64,000 nt of DNA. Source: Epinephelus fuscoguttatus. Its lineage: Eukaryota; Chordata; Actinopteri; Perciformes; Serranidae. The stretch is from assembly GCF_011397635.1 (NCBI RefSeq), contig NC_064769.1:13781207-13845206 (forward strand), in the 5' to 3' direction. The position numbers and the translations under genes are program-made. The notes below the pieces were generated by a model that did no database searches, had not been told where the DNA came from, and saw only the letters and a list, made by a program, of their open reading frames with translations. Shown here piece by piece: positions 39,693-50,600 of this stretch (position 1 is the first letter of the stretch; the number at the start of each line of letters is the position of its first letter).

Positions 39693-40816
39693 GACCCTTT
39701 GCTGTTTTCACTGTCAAAGACAATGATACTTTAATGAGTGAGACGGAGGTGTCTGACCTTGTATTTTGCAACCTGGGAATGATGCAATAACCTGTCTCCA
39801 GATTAGAAAAAATCTTGATAATACATTTTTGGTAATAAATTAACAACAGCATAAATAAACCTCAATCATTTTAAGAAATTATTTTCAATACTTAGAATTA
39901 CTAGATGTTTTACAACGTAATTGTGAATTTATGGATAGAATACACACTTTGGCATTTACATTAGTGTCTAAAATGCCTAATAAATGTTAAAAACAGAACC
40001 ATCAACAGCCAAGTAAAAACAAAGCACTGGATTGGCCCAGAGGAACCTTACCTGGCCACACTACCTTTCTTTCATCACCTCCTCTCACTTCTTCTGCACC
40101 TTTAAAGACACTTACTCATTTTGTTCTCCAAACTTGCCAGCTTGCCACTGTTACAATGGCAAAAAAAATCGCTTAAATGAGTCTTGCGTAATCATTCAGA
40201 CTTGGCCATTTCCCAGGTGCAGCAGTACGGGTCCCAGCAGCTGTGATGTTTTATGTCCACTCTCTGCAGCTACACACATTCAGTCTTCACAAACACACAC
40301 TGGCTAAAAGGCTTTTGAATATCAGAGCCAAGTGACTTGGACAGGCCTCGTGATCACTTAAACAAAACAAGATGCAAGTGGATTAGGATTACACCTTACT
40401 ACGGCTGGCATCTACGCTGAATAAACGGATGAAGGCTCTGATAAAGGGCAGCATCTGTTTTGAAAGGGGGTTGTGTTGGCCTTGGCTCAAGACGTTCATA
40501 TGACTCATATGATAACAATAACATCGGCATTATCTCCATTATCAGTTAATTGACCACTGGCTAGTCTGATGTTTTTGTCAGACATGTTTATATATCAATT
40601 TACAAGTTAAGTAATACAGAATATTGTAGATATACAGACAGTGGACATTCATTTAGAAACATTGCAAACCATCATAAACCACCGGCACAAATAGTGGTCT
40701 TATTATAATGTTTCACTGAACTTGAGTAAATGTATTTACTTACATTCTGCCACTGATAACAGTAGTTAAGAAAATAAAAAATAAACCAATTAATATGCAG
40801 CAAACAGAAACAGTAA

Positions 40817-41352
40817 ATGAGTGTAGGTACACAGCTATGCAGCAAGCTAAACACAATTCCAAATAAGGTTTCAAGACCAGAAATTGCCTTTGAGGTTTGT
40901 ACAGGAAGCAATTGTGAAACTGTGAAAATAGTAATGGACATTAAATTATACAATAGCGGTAAAAAATCAGAAAATGATGACACCAAAGGCATTGTAAAAA
41001 TGAGTGGACCGTTGGATTGTGGTACATTGTTACAGTATCCACAAATGAAATGCATCTCTCTAGTAGTATTTCCCACAGGTGAGTTCCTGTGATTTTTTTG
41101 CTACATAAAATCCTGCTACATTTTTAATAATGTCTGTTGAAATTACATGTTTTTTGTTGTCTGCTTGTGGCACATCTGTATCTTGCATCCTCCACAGTCC
41201 TTCAGCTGTTCATAAAGGCTCTTTGTGATCACAGCCAGGAGCAGCTGTTGGCGGTGCTACCAGAAGGAAGAGGTGGGAGACGTCTGATACTCAAGGACTC
41301 CGCTCATTCATGTACGCTTATAGGAGATCTGAAGCAGTATCCCACAGCCCTC

Positions 41353-41354
<2 letters not shown>
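40817..41354 (+). other. possible unrecognised spliced ORF (two exons)
   Basis: An open frame ends in ...VVFPT with a good donor (CCCACAG|gtgagt, exon end about 41080). After 117 nt an acceptor (ctccacag) opens a second open segment 41198-41354 (LQLFIKALCDHSQEQL..., ...LIGDLKQYPTALR) that ends at CTCAG|gtgtgt. The phases fit (1 to 1). No family was recognised, no start or further exons were found, and the first part is AT-rich, so this may be chance. Confidence 0.2.
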
Positions 41355-41403
<49 letters not shown>

Positions 41404-41490
41404 TGTGTGTCTGTGTCTGTGTGTCTGTGTGTCTGTGTCTGTGTCTGTGTCTGTGTGTCAGTGTGAGTGTCTGTGTGTGTCTGTGTGTGA
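41355..41490 (+). repeat. (GT)n / (GTCT)n compound microsatellite
   Basis: About 24 GT units, then interrupted GTCT/GTGT units to about 41490. Confidence 0.95.
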
Positions 41491-41639
41491 AGAATATGGC
41501 TCCCAACAATTAACAAAATTAGACTTCAGAAAATATTTCAATTATGAATCATTCATTTGATCTAGTATATAAATGTATATATATGTACACATATGGAAAA
41601 GTAAGGATATTTAAGAAAGGGGTTGGAGCGAAAAGTTAC

Positions 41640-42665
41640 TAAAAACTAGTCCATACCCATTGGTAGCTTTGTCACCTTCTACCTATGCCAATCCTCAATG
41701 CCCATGTGCAGTTTCACATAGATTGACCACGTCAGTGAGTAGAAAAACGTGGGACAGACAGAATGACTGACTGACAGAATGACACACTGACAGTTTCCGT
41801 GATTATGTACAGCATACATACCATGACTTAGTCATACCAAAAATTTGAAAAAAAACCCAACAACATTGGGCCACAGGGGGAGCCACAGCAATCGGTCGCA
41901 TTTTAGCCATTTTTAAGCATTTTTCTGTTGTTACAGCACCACCCAGTTGCCAATTAGAGTTAAATCTCTCCAGTCACCTTGAGGCGTCCTGTTCTACATA
42001 TCTACCAAGTTTAGTAAAAATCAATATGGCGGTTAGGCCTAGATAAGAAATTAGCTCTCTAGCGCCCCCTTTTTGTTTGATCAGGTAAATAATGGAGGGG
42101 TCCCCTCAGATTATGTGTGGTCATATGCCTACAAAGTTGCGTGGTGATCGGTGAAACCCTTGAGATGTTATACACCTTTATGTGATGAGCCACGCCCTCT
42201 GCAATATTCACTGCCTTATAGAAGCTCAGTTTTAGTAAGTTTTCCAACTTTTGCCAAGAGGGAACTTTAGATATTGGTCCCTAGATTATGTTCACTGAGT
42301 TTCATGCAGATCGGTCAAACTTCCTAAGAAGAGATCAATTTAAAGTGTTTTTCAAAAAATTCAAAATGGCAGAAAATCTATATAATTAGAAGTTATGGGT
42401 TGTTGAGGCAAATTTGTTCCTCATGAGGAGAGGCATCTCTGTGCAAAGTTTCATGTCCCTATGACATACGGGGCATGAGATATGCCCATTCAAAGTTTGC
42501 AATTTCAATTGGTTGCTATAGCGCCCCCCTTTGGTCAATTGATGTAATATTGCTTCATTCGCATCCTCCCATCACCCTCTACCACTGTGCCAAATTTCAC
42601 ATGGATTGACCAAGTCAGTGAGGAGAAAAACGTGGAACTGACACACCCACAACAGAGTTTTCATC
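41640..42665. repeat. interspersed repeat with internal near-duplicate ends
   Basis: TTTCACATAGATTGACCA plus CAGTGAGTAGAAAAACGTGG (about 41709-41751) recurs near 42595-42634 (TTTCACATGGATTGACCAAG, CAGTGAGGAGAAAAACGTGG). The interior has phrases common in fish repeats (ATAGCGCCCCC, TTTCATGCAGATCGGTCAAA). Non-coding. Confidence 0.5.
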
Positions 42666-42689
42666 ATTATATATTAAGATAAGATAGTA

Positions 42690-43015
42690 AGATAGTCTAC
42701 TAAGTGCCATCTAGTGGTGAGGTTGCAGATTGCACCCAACTGAAATTTCTCCCGTGTGCCAAGCACGTAGGAGAACTATGTTGGCCAATGTGAAAACGTG
42801 AATGGCCCTACCCTATCTAGAGCCAGTGTTTGGTTTGTCCATTCTGGGCTATTGTAGAAACGACATGGAAGAGGACCCACTCTGAATGCAGTTATAAATA
42901 GCTCATTCTAAGACAAAGAAAACACAACTATTCTTTGTTTCAGCTGACTGAACACTAATGAAAACATAGTTTTTCTGCCAATAAATTCCCCTAAATCCTA
43001 CACACTGGACCTCTA
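42690..43015 (+). mobile_element. MITE-like family, copy C
   Basis: Has GCCATCTAGTGGTGAGG, TATCTAGAGCCAGTGTTTGG, GGGCTATTGTAGAAACG and right end CCTAAATCCTACACACTGGA. Homologous to copies A, B and D. Confidence 0.75.
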
Positions 43016-44183
43016 ATATCCAACTCCACTCTGAATTTAACACTGACCATGTGCATGTGGCTACCATAACAACCATTAAATCACCACTGAGACTCTGCTG
43101 AGTTATGGTTTGTCATTACTTAGAGTGTTCCAGCACTGAGAAGTTGAGACCTGACAGGAACTTAAGACCTGAGAACTTCACAGTGTTGTCGAGACCTGCA
43201 GAACACATGTTTGTGTTGGGATGCCAAGTTGTGATGTTACCAAGGACACAAAGTTCATTAGGGTTACGAATGATTTGACAGTGACTTAAGACATCCTTCA
43301 GATCCTTTATTTAGGTAAAAGTAGCAAAAACACACTGTGAAATCACTCCGTGACAAGTTAAAGTCCTGCAGTGAAAAGATCTCAAACACAAAACTGACTA
43401 ATAAATCATCATATACTATATTATTACATTGTTAATACCGATGCTAACTCAGCATTTCACTGTAGCTGATTGAGGTGGAGCTATTTTTAAATACTTATTA
43501 CTGGTATTTTGTTGAATAGCTCCCGACCAAGGGGTATTGTCCCGCCAAAGGGTCACAGCATTAATCTGAGGGGTCGTGAGTTGATTGATGGGGTTGGAAG
43601 GAATGAAAAAAAAAGTCCTACTAAACAAATCTTTGTTCATGTGTTGCATATTTGTGAAATATTGACTAAATCAACCTCTAAGAAGTCTTTATTTCAACTG
43701 CTGATAACTCACAGACAACTATAAGATTGTCATAATACTTTTTTGTAAAATCTTAATCTGGGAAATTAGTAGATAAAGATAAATGTGGAAAACTAAAGAC
43801 CATGTTGCGATGGGATCATTATAGTTGTGAAAAAGTGATTCGTGAATTAAAGCGAGGGCCAGGGTTGTATAGGTGAGGGCTCCAGCGCCCTTTTTTGGCG
43901 CACAACCATCTTCAAACTCAGTCATAATTTTGATCTCAGCTACACAACTGTTAAGTTTTATGACTGCATCTTGCACAGTTGCAATGTTTTCGTGTCAACA
44001 GACAAACTTATAAACGCTATGCCAAATACTCAAAACAGCATCTGTGGTAGTTCCCACTACAACTGTTGTCACCAGGTCCATATTTTGCCACGATGACACA
44101 TGCGCAGAATTATGAGGTGAAAAAAATACCAGCCATCGAGACATTGTTGCAGCCGAAAATTTATTATTGTATGTGTAAAATTA

Positions 44184-44478
44184 ATGAATGCTTGCACTAA
44201 GAAAAGCAACTTTACTTTCTGCAGGTCTGCATCCAACATATATATTTTATATAGATACAGAACTGCAGTAATGAACATAATCCTCACTTCATCCCATCAC
44301 TTTGTATTAGCTGCAGAAGAGAGTATTGCCAGGTCTTGTATCAGCTTGTACCAAGAATTCCTTCAGCTCTGTTGATGAATTATGATTTGATATCCACTGC
44401 AGCAGATAAAGTGTGTATTTTGGGCTCCATGGGAAAGTTTGCTGTGACCCTGAAGAGAGGAGAGGGCACCTGAGGACT
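44184..44478 (+). repeat. duplicated block upstream of gsdf, copy 1
   Basis: Shares AGCTGCAGAAGAGAG, ATCAGCTTGTACCAAGAATT, TTATGATTTGATAT, TGCTGTGACCCTGA and AGAGGAGAGGGCACC, in the same order and spacing, with 46305-46518. Confidence 0.8.
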
Positions 44479-45119
44479 TGAAGATACCATTCTGTGCATG
44501 CCTCTGACCCTCGCTGGCTTACACAAGTGCCAACGCTGCCAATGCTGCCAAGCTGATTTGCTCTGGGCTCTCAGATATCAGCATCACCTGTGGTACACGT
44601 TATTGCTTTGTGGTACATTTCTTTCCCTCCCCATCGTGTCCTTGAATGACAAGTGCAGGTGAATGATATTGTTATGATCTTTATCCGGCAGAAATTTCTG
44701 CCCTGCATATCAAACTAAAAATAAAAAAATGGGAGTAAAAATAGAAACTGATTACAGCCCACATGCAGAAGTGAATTGGAAGCTTAGCATGATTACTCAC
44801 TAACTTCTACTACTTATTACTGTTTCAAATAATTTGGTGACTTAGGCCCTTTCTGAAAGTAGGTCAGGGTATTAACACCTCTTAAAAACACAGTGGCCTC
44901 AGTGCCTGGGTAGCCGAGTGGTTACAGTGTATGCCACATATGCCAGCTTTGGGAATTTTGTTGCATTCTCTGTCTGCTCTGTCATCTGTCCTCCGCAAAA
45001 AAAAATTATTTAAAAGCAGTAGCTTGCCAGTGAATCACTCATTACAAACTGCTGTGCATCCAAATATCCGTCTATTAAAACCAAACATGTCAGGGTGACA
45101 CTTTCATGATGATTTTATT

Positions 45120-45370
45120 ACCTTAGAAATATTTCAAAAATTCACTCTATCTTACCTTTGAAAGACACAGAGACCTCTTATCATGCCTTCATTTTATCAC
45201 ACCTGGATTATTGCAACAGCTTCTTTACTTGCCTGAACAGAAATTCTATTGATCGACTCCAGACTGTACTGAACTCAGCTGCCAGGCTTTTAACCAGAAC
45301 CAAGAGACGTGATTACATCACTCCCATCTAAGCCTCTTTATGTTTCAAAATGGGTTTAAAATCTATTCTT
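45120..45370 (+). pseudogene. L2/Rex-like LINE reverse-transcriptase remnant
   Basis: The segment from about 45199 encodes the conserved C-terminal stretch SHLDYCNSF...IDRLQTVLNSAARLLTRTKRRDYITPI typical of L2/CR1-like fish LINEs, then a stop. Further decayed pieces extend toward 45930 (near FKSLLKTYFY-type words). An old, dead copy. Confidence 0.75.
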
Positions 45371-46084
45371 ATTTTACTGATTACTTTTAATGCTCGTCAT
45401 TGTCTCTCCCTGCTCTGTCTCTGGCCTCTAACTGAACGCGTTGGTACATACTTTAAGATCCACGGGCAGGGGGCTTTTGTCTGTTCCAGAGGCCTGGCTG
45501 AAAAATAAAGGGCACAGAGCCTTTGCTTTCAGGACCCCTAATCAGGTAGGCTAAAGGCCAAAAAACATTAAAAATTTAAATGTACAACCCTACACCGGTG
45601 ACAGCTAGACGTGTGGTGGTGCTCCTGGACGTGTACCCCTGTGGCACTTTACACCACTGTCCTATTTCCAGCCTCAACACCCCTGGAATTAAATGCAGTT
45701 TGATTTTGGGCTCTCTACACATGATTTTAAGCTAATGCAGAGATGGAAGAAGTACAGATCTTTCAGTAAAAGTAGTAATAACTTTGCATGGTCATCTCTT
45801 GACGCTCTGCAGCACGACGCGTCCAGTGTGTACCAGGGGCAGCACTTGATGTGTGTCACATCATGCGCTTTAGTCAGTGATCTCCTTTATGTCCCTTCTT
45901 AAAACATACTTTTATTGAAGAACCTTTTATGATTTTACTTGCACTTTAATATCCTTGGAACTGTCTATGACTTCCTTCAATAATGTGTTTCTTTTCCTAT
46001 TCTTACCTTTTTTTATTTTTACACCAAATTGTTTTTGTTTTTAATCTGTTTTCTTTTAAAAGCTGATAATTTTATGACTTACGA

Positions 46085-46270
46085 CAGAGTGGGTCCTCTC
46101 CCACGGAGTCCACCATGTTGTACAGCAACCCTGAATGGACAAACTAAACACTGGCTTTAGATAGGGCCATTCATGTTTTGGCATCAGCCGCCATACTTCA
46201 CCTACAGGCTTGGTTCACTGTAGGAGATGCCACTAAAGACGCCACTAAACCCTACACACTACACCTTTAA
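46085..46270 (-). mobile_element. MITE-like family, copy D (inverted fragment)
   Basis: On the + strand it reads GGACAAACTAAACACTGGCT, TAGATAGGGCCATTCATG and CGCCACTAAACCCTACACAC, the reverse of copies A-C. 5' truncated. Confidence 0.7.
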
Positions 46271-46304
46271 TGTTTTGAACTGGTATTAAGCACACTGACA
46301 GATT

Positions 46305-46518
46305 AATACATGTGCTAAGAAAAGCAGTTTTATATTATATATAGCTGCAGACCAGCAGTAAGGAGCGTAATCTTTATTTCAGCTGCAGAGGAAAGCATTG
46401 CCAAGTCTTGAATCAGCTTGTACCAAGAATTCCTGTGGCACTGTTGAGGATTTATGATTTGATATTTACGGCTACATGGGAAAGTCTGCTGTGACCCTGA
46501 GGAGAGGAGAGGGCACCG
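46305..46518 (+). repeat. duplicated block upstream of gsdf, copy 2
   Basis: Homologous to 44184-44478 (see that entry). This copy ends about 1.1 kb upstream of the gsdf start codon. Confidence 0.8.
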
Positions 46519-46766
46519 CTAGCGTTGAGGCATAAAAACTTGGCCAGGCCAACAGACAGACAGGATGACACAACAGAACAGGCTCTTGCTGTTGTCTGAC
46601 TAAAAGTGACTAAAAACAAGCATGAATTTTCAGTAGCTGTGAACATGCACGCCTCCATGTGTTCATGCATTCAAACACACACACCCTCACAAACACTTGT
46701 CACGAGTACAAAGATGCCTCCCTACGACAATCAATTCATGAGTTTTGAAAGGGGACCTGGCAAAAT

Positions 46767-46768
<2 letters not shown>

Positions 46769-46813
<45 letters not shown>
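46769..46813 (+). repeat. (GT)n microsatellite
   Basis: About 22 uninterrupted GT units, 0.85 kb upstream of the gsdf start. Confidence 0.95.
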
Positions 46814-46815
<2 letters not shown>

Positions 46816-47465
46816 CTTTCTCTTATGTTTGATGACATTACGTGAATCCGGTGGCATGAACAGTTAATCATCTGTCCTTTGGCTCATGACCAATCTTTCT
46901 ACAAAATCCTGTGCATGTCTGTGAACCCCCACCCCCCTTTTAGCCAATTGGCATGAACACAAACATGCACTTTCACATCCACCCACATGATCTCATTGCC
47001 AAATTTCAGACCCCTAGGGAAAAAACTGTGGCTGCCAAAGGGTAAGGAAACTTTTGTGGACCAACCAACTGACACAGCAACCTATAGGGCTGCTAGTCAC
47101 AGCTAATAATCACTGTCTCTTACTTTAGCTAGCTAGTAATTTGATGATGCTGCACACAGTTTATACAGTAAGAAACTGTTTGTGATATAGTAATAAAACT
47201 CATTTACAGTGTAGATTATAGCAGAGACACACGCTTTCATGTGCTAGGTCATTTTGTCTTCTTAGGTGCGTCCTGGTATTCACCACATGTGTAACCAATC
47301 GCAGCCAGAAACTGAAACAATGCATGTTGTAATATGGTATGCTTACAATACCATTCGTTTCTTACTTTACTTCCCTCCCACCTCTCATTCCTGTCTGTTT
47401 GCCTCTCTTTTTTCCTCTCCTGGATCATCCTCCTTGCACTTTTTCACACACAACAGAGGACATGA

Positions 47466-47540
47466 CAACAATGTTAAGTATCTCAAGGCCAAGCTGGGGT
47501 ACAGGAAGATAAAAACCCAGGTTCCCAGGCCCTGGAGAAC
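47466..47540 (+). promoter_or_regulatory. gsdf: gsdf proximal promoter: DMRT/SOX-like and SF-1 sites, TATA-like box
   Basis: ACAATGT (47468-47474) is the DMRT palindromic core, and the overlapping AACAATG (47467-47473) fits a SOX site. TCAAGGCCA (47483-47491) is a perfect NR5A1/SF-1 half-site. GATAAAAA (47508-47515) is TATA-like and would place the start of transcription near 47538, giving a 5' UTR of about 125 nt. Assigned by motif match only; known biology (gsdf regulated by Dmrt1 with Sf1 in medaka and tilapia) makes it plausible. Confidence 0.5.
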
Positions 47541-47662
47541 AATACCTAGCGCAGCATCACTGTCTGATCACTCCTATCTCCTCCTCCAACCAGACACACA
47601 GAACCAACCACAGCCTTAAGTCCGTCGCGAGTCCGACTGATTGACCGCCAAGCTCAAGCACC

Positions 47663-50600
47663 ATGTCCTTTACGTTCATTGTCATGATGATGCTTCTGGG
47701 CTCTTCAGTGGTGATTGCATTTGTCTTGCAGCCATCCAGGGAAGAACCTGCAGCCTCTGCTAACTCTCCAGTTTACCATCACAGGTCAGTATCAAACATG
47801 TTTGTCCAACACTTTGTGTGCCAATATTGTTGTGCTTTTGTTAGTCAGGACAATTCTCTACAGGAAAACTGATTTCTTCAAGATTGTCCAAAGAGCTTTG
47901 AAGCATCTTGTTAGGTCACAAAGATTATTGTATTTTAAATTCACCTCAGTGCTGTAGACTTGTGTATTAGATCACACATCACAAGATTTATGCGTGCCTT
48001 TCCACATGGGTCAAAGAAAAATTATGGATTCTGGGTCACTTTGACCATTTGGTTTTGTTGTTGTGCAGAGATGTATCGCACTGTTCTGTCTGAGCTTCAG
48101 CAGTGTAATCAATCACCCTTCAACACAAGATTTCTCGCACTTGGTTTAGCCAAACATCTGGAAAGTGCATCCAGAGATCGTTTTTAGTGGCACGTGCAGC
48201 CACTAACTGATGCATTTTTTGTCTTGATTGGAGTTTTAACACAGTTATTTTTGTGAAATGTCCAGGATTTCTTCTGTTTCTCTTTAATTGTTTTTTTTTT
48301 GTATAATTATTTTATTTTCATTTCTCAAACAACAAAAATTTCACGGTTGATACACGATACACGATTATAATAAAAACATCCAAAACGAGAAAACAAACAA
48401 ACGAAAGAACAAACAAAAACCCAGACACAAACAAAACCAAACAAAACAATTACACAAAAAAAATAAATAAAAACACAACACAAATTTATAACAGACCCAC
48501 AGTGAAAACAAACAAGCTCAACCTCCTAATTTCATGTCCTTTATCATTACATTAATCTCTATCATCCAGCGAATTAACTTTACTCAACAGTTTAATCAAT
48601 GTCCCTTGTTTTAAGCCATGCTATTTATTTATCCTACTGAATAAATTAAATATAACATCAGCACAGATAATTCATACTCAAACCGTGGGAGAAACCAGAA
48701 TACTATATTAGTTAAACCCATTTGTTAAACATACAACTTTATGAACTCAAGACTTGTGATACTTTTCCCCATGTGTTTTCAAATTGAGTCACTTTATTTT
48801 TTTCAGTGGCTATAAGCTTTTCCATGTTCAAATAAAAAGACAGTTCATTTTTCCAGTGACTAAGAGAGGGAGGATATGTAAATTTCCAATGTTGTAGAAT
48901 AAGTTTCTTTAATATCAAAGATGAGAAAAGAATGATCCATTTTTGTGGAAAATGCATATTATTATTTGAAACATCTTGCAAAATATAAAACGATGGATGG
49001 AAAAGAAGCTTCGTACCCAGAGCCTCAGATAACCAATTCTCCACTTCCAACCAAATCCTCTGAACTTTATAACATTCCCAGAACACATGAAACAGAGAGT
49101 CTGGGGTTCCACACTTTAAGCAGCCATTTGAAACCTTTCCATCATACTTTATCCCTGGTACAATATATTCTATACATTATTTTATACTGAATCAAATGTA
49201 AATTTTCATTGACTGTAATATCTCTTGTTATATTCCAACATTGTACCCACTTGGAATTTATATCCTCCCTTCCTAAATCCTGGTTCCATAAACAAGTTCT
49301 AGATTTCAACAAATTATCAACCAAATAAGACTTCTGCAAAATTTTATAGACTTTGCCTGTCAATCTGTGACATGTTTCAGAATTGAATATAAGTTTTTCT
49401 AGTTCACTATGTTGTCCTGAAAATTCTAAATCAAAACTTTGGAATAAGCTCCTCAGCTGCATGTACCTGAAAAATTCCCCATTAGATTGATCATATCTAC
49501 TTTTGAAATCAGTCCAGGAAATAAATTTATTACCGTTCATTAAATTTTCAACTGTTTCTATACCTCTTTCCCGCCATGTAGACCAATTTAACATTTTATT
49601 CTCTTTAATTGTTTTTAATGTTATGCAGTGTTTAAATGACATGGGTGATATTATTTTCAGGTGTGGGTCATTGCAGTCCATGAGGAAGGGTCTCCTCAGG
49701 GCTCTCAACTTGCAGGCTGAGCCACAGCTGCCTGTTGGTGGGCTGGACGGTGTCAGAGAGCAGTGGAGGAAGACCTTCAGGCCCCTCCCTCACAGAGCTA
49801 AGGACACTGCAGGTAAGTGGAGCCCAAATTCAAAGAAACCACTGCAAATCATACGTTTCCAGCCTTAGCTTTATCCTCAGTGACCTTTCCAAAGTCAAAC
49901 CCAGCCAAACATGTTTTTTCAATGTCCGTGTAGTTCCAGCAGTGTCTGTGTCACCTGATGCTGGAAATGGAACGAGCCTGGAGTGCTGCTCCATGGCTTC
50001 TGAGATCTTTATGAAAGGTATGCAACAATGTGTGTGTATTCATGTGTGTGCATATCAACAGCAGGAAATATTATAATGCATGTATTGTAATGTCCTTTCT
50101 TTTCCCAGATCTGGGATGGGACAGCTGGGTGATCCATCCTGCCAGCCTTACCATCGTTCACTGTGCAATCTGTAACCCTGATCTGAACACTGTGCAATGT
50201 CCATCATCCCATGCCAACGTCCAAGAAGCTGACTCACAGGTATAAACTAAAATTTACATTTCTGATTTATTTTTACATACATCGATGCTTTTATAGTGCT
50301 TTCCTCCCAAAATGCAAAAACACCCAGCTAAAGTGACCTGGAAAAATCCTGTATAGAAATTATAAAAAATACTCCAGTGCAGTAGAAGTATAAAGTTGCA
50401 CTGAATAGAAATATACATATTCCAGGGGTGTCGGTAGAGTAGTGGATAGTGCCGGCACCCCATGTACAGAGGCATTGCCTCGCTGCAGCAGTCATGGGTT
50501 CAAGTCCGGCCTGCGACCCTTTGCTGCGTGTCAGTCCCCGCTCTCTCTCTCTCTGTCTCCCCATTTCACACACTATCCTATCCATTAAAGGAAAAAGCCC

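Larger units (their letters stand above)
39693..47662. other. divergent intergenic region ppef2-gsdf
   Basis: About 8 kb between the ppef2 start (minus) and gsdf start (plus). It is mostly repeats: a possible two-exon ORF at 40817-41354, a long GT tract at 41355, a repeat at 41640-42665, MITE copies at 42690 and 46085, a LINE remnant at 45170-45360, a duplicated block at 44184 and 46305, a second GT tract at 46769, and the gsdf proximal promoter at 47460-47540. Confidence 0.7.

Noticed and set aside
40672-41076. 134-codon minus-strand hydrophobic ORF
   Set aside because: Composition-driven frame in AT-rich DNA, with no homology; the opposite strand has the better splice signals.
41304-41560. 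ORFs encoding Cys-Val or Thr-His repeats
   Set aside because: Translations of the GT microsatellite.
47266-47619. 117-codon ORF just upstream of gsdf
   Set aside because: It overlaps the promoter motifs and likely 5' UTR, ends before the gsdf ATG and resembles no known protein.
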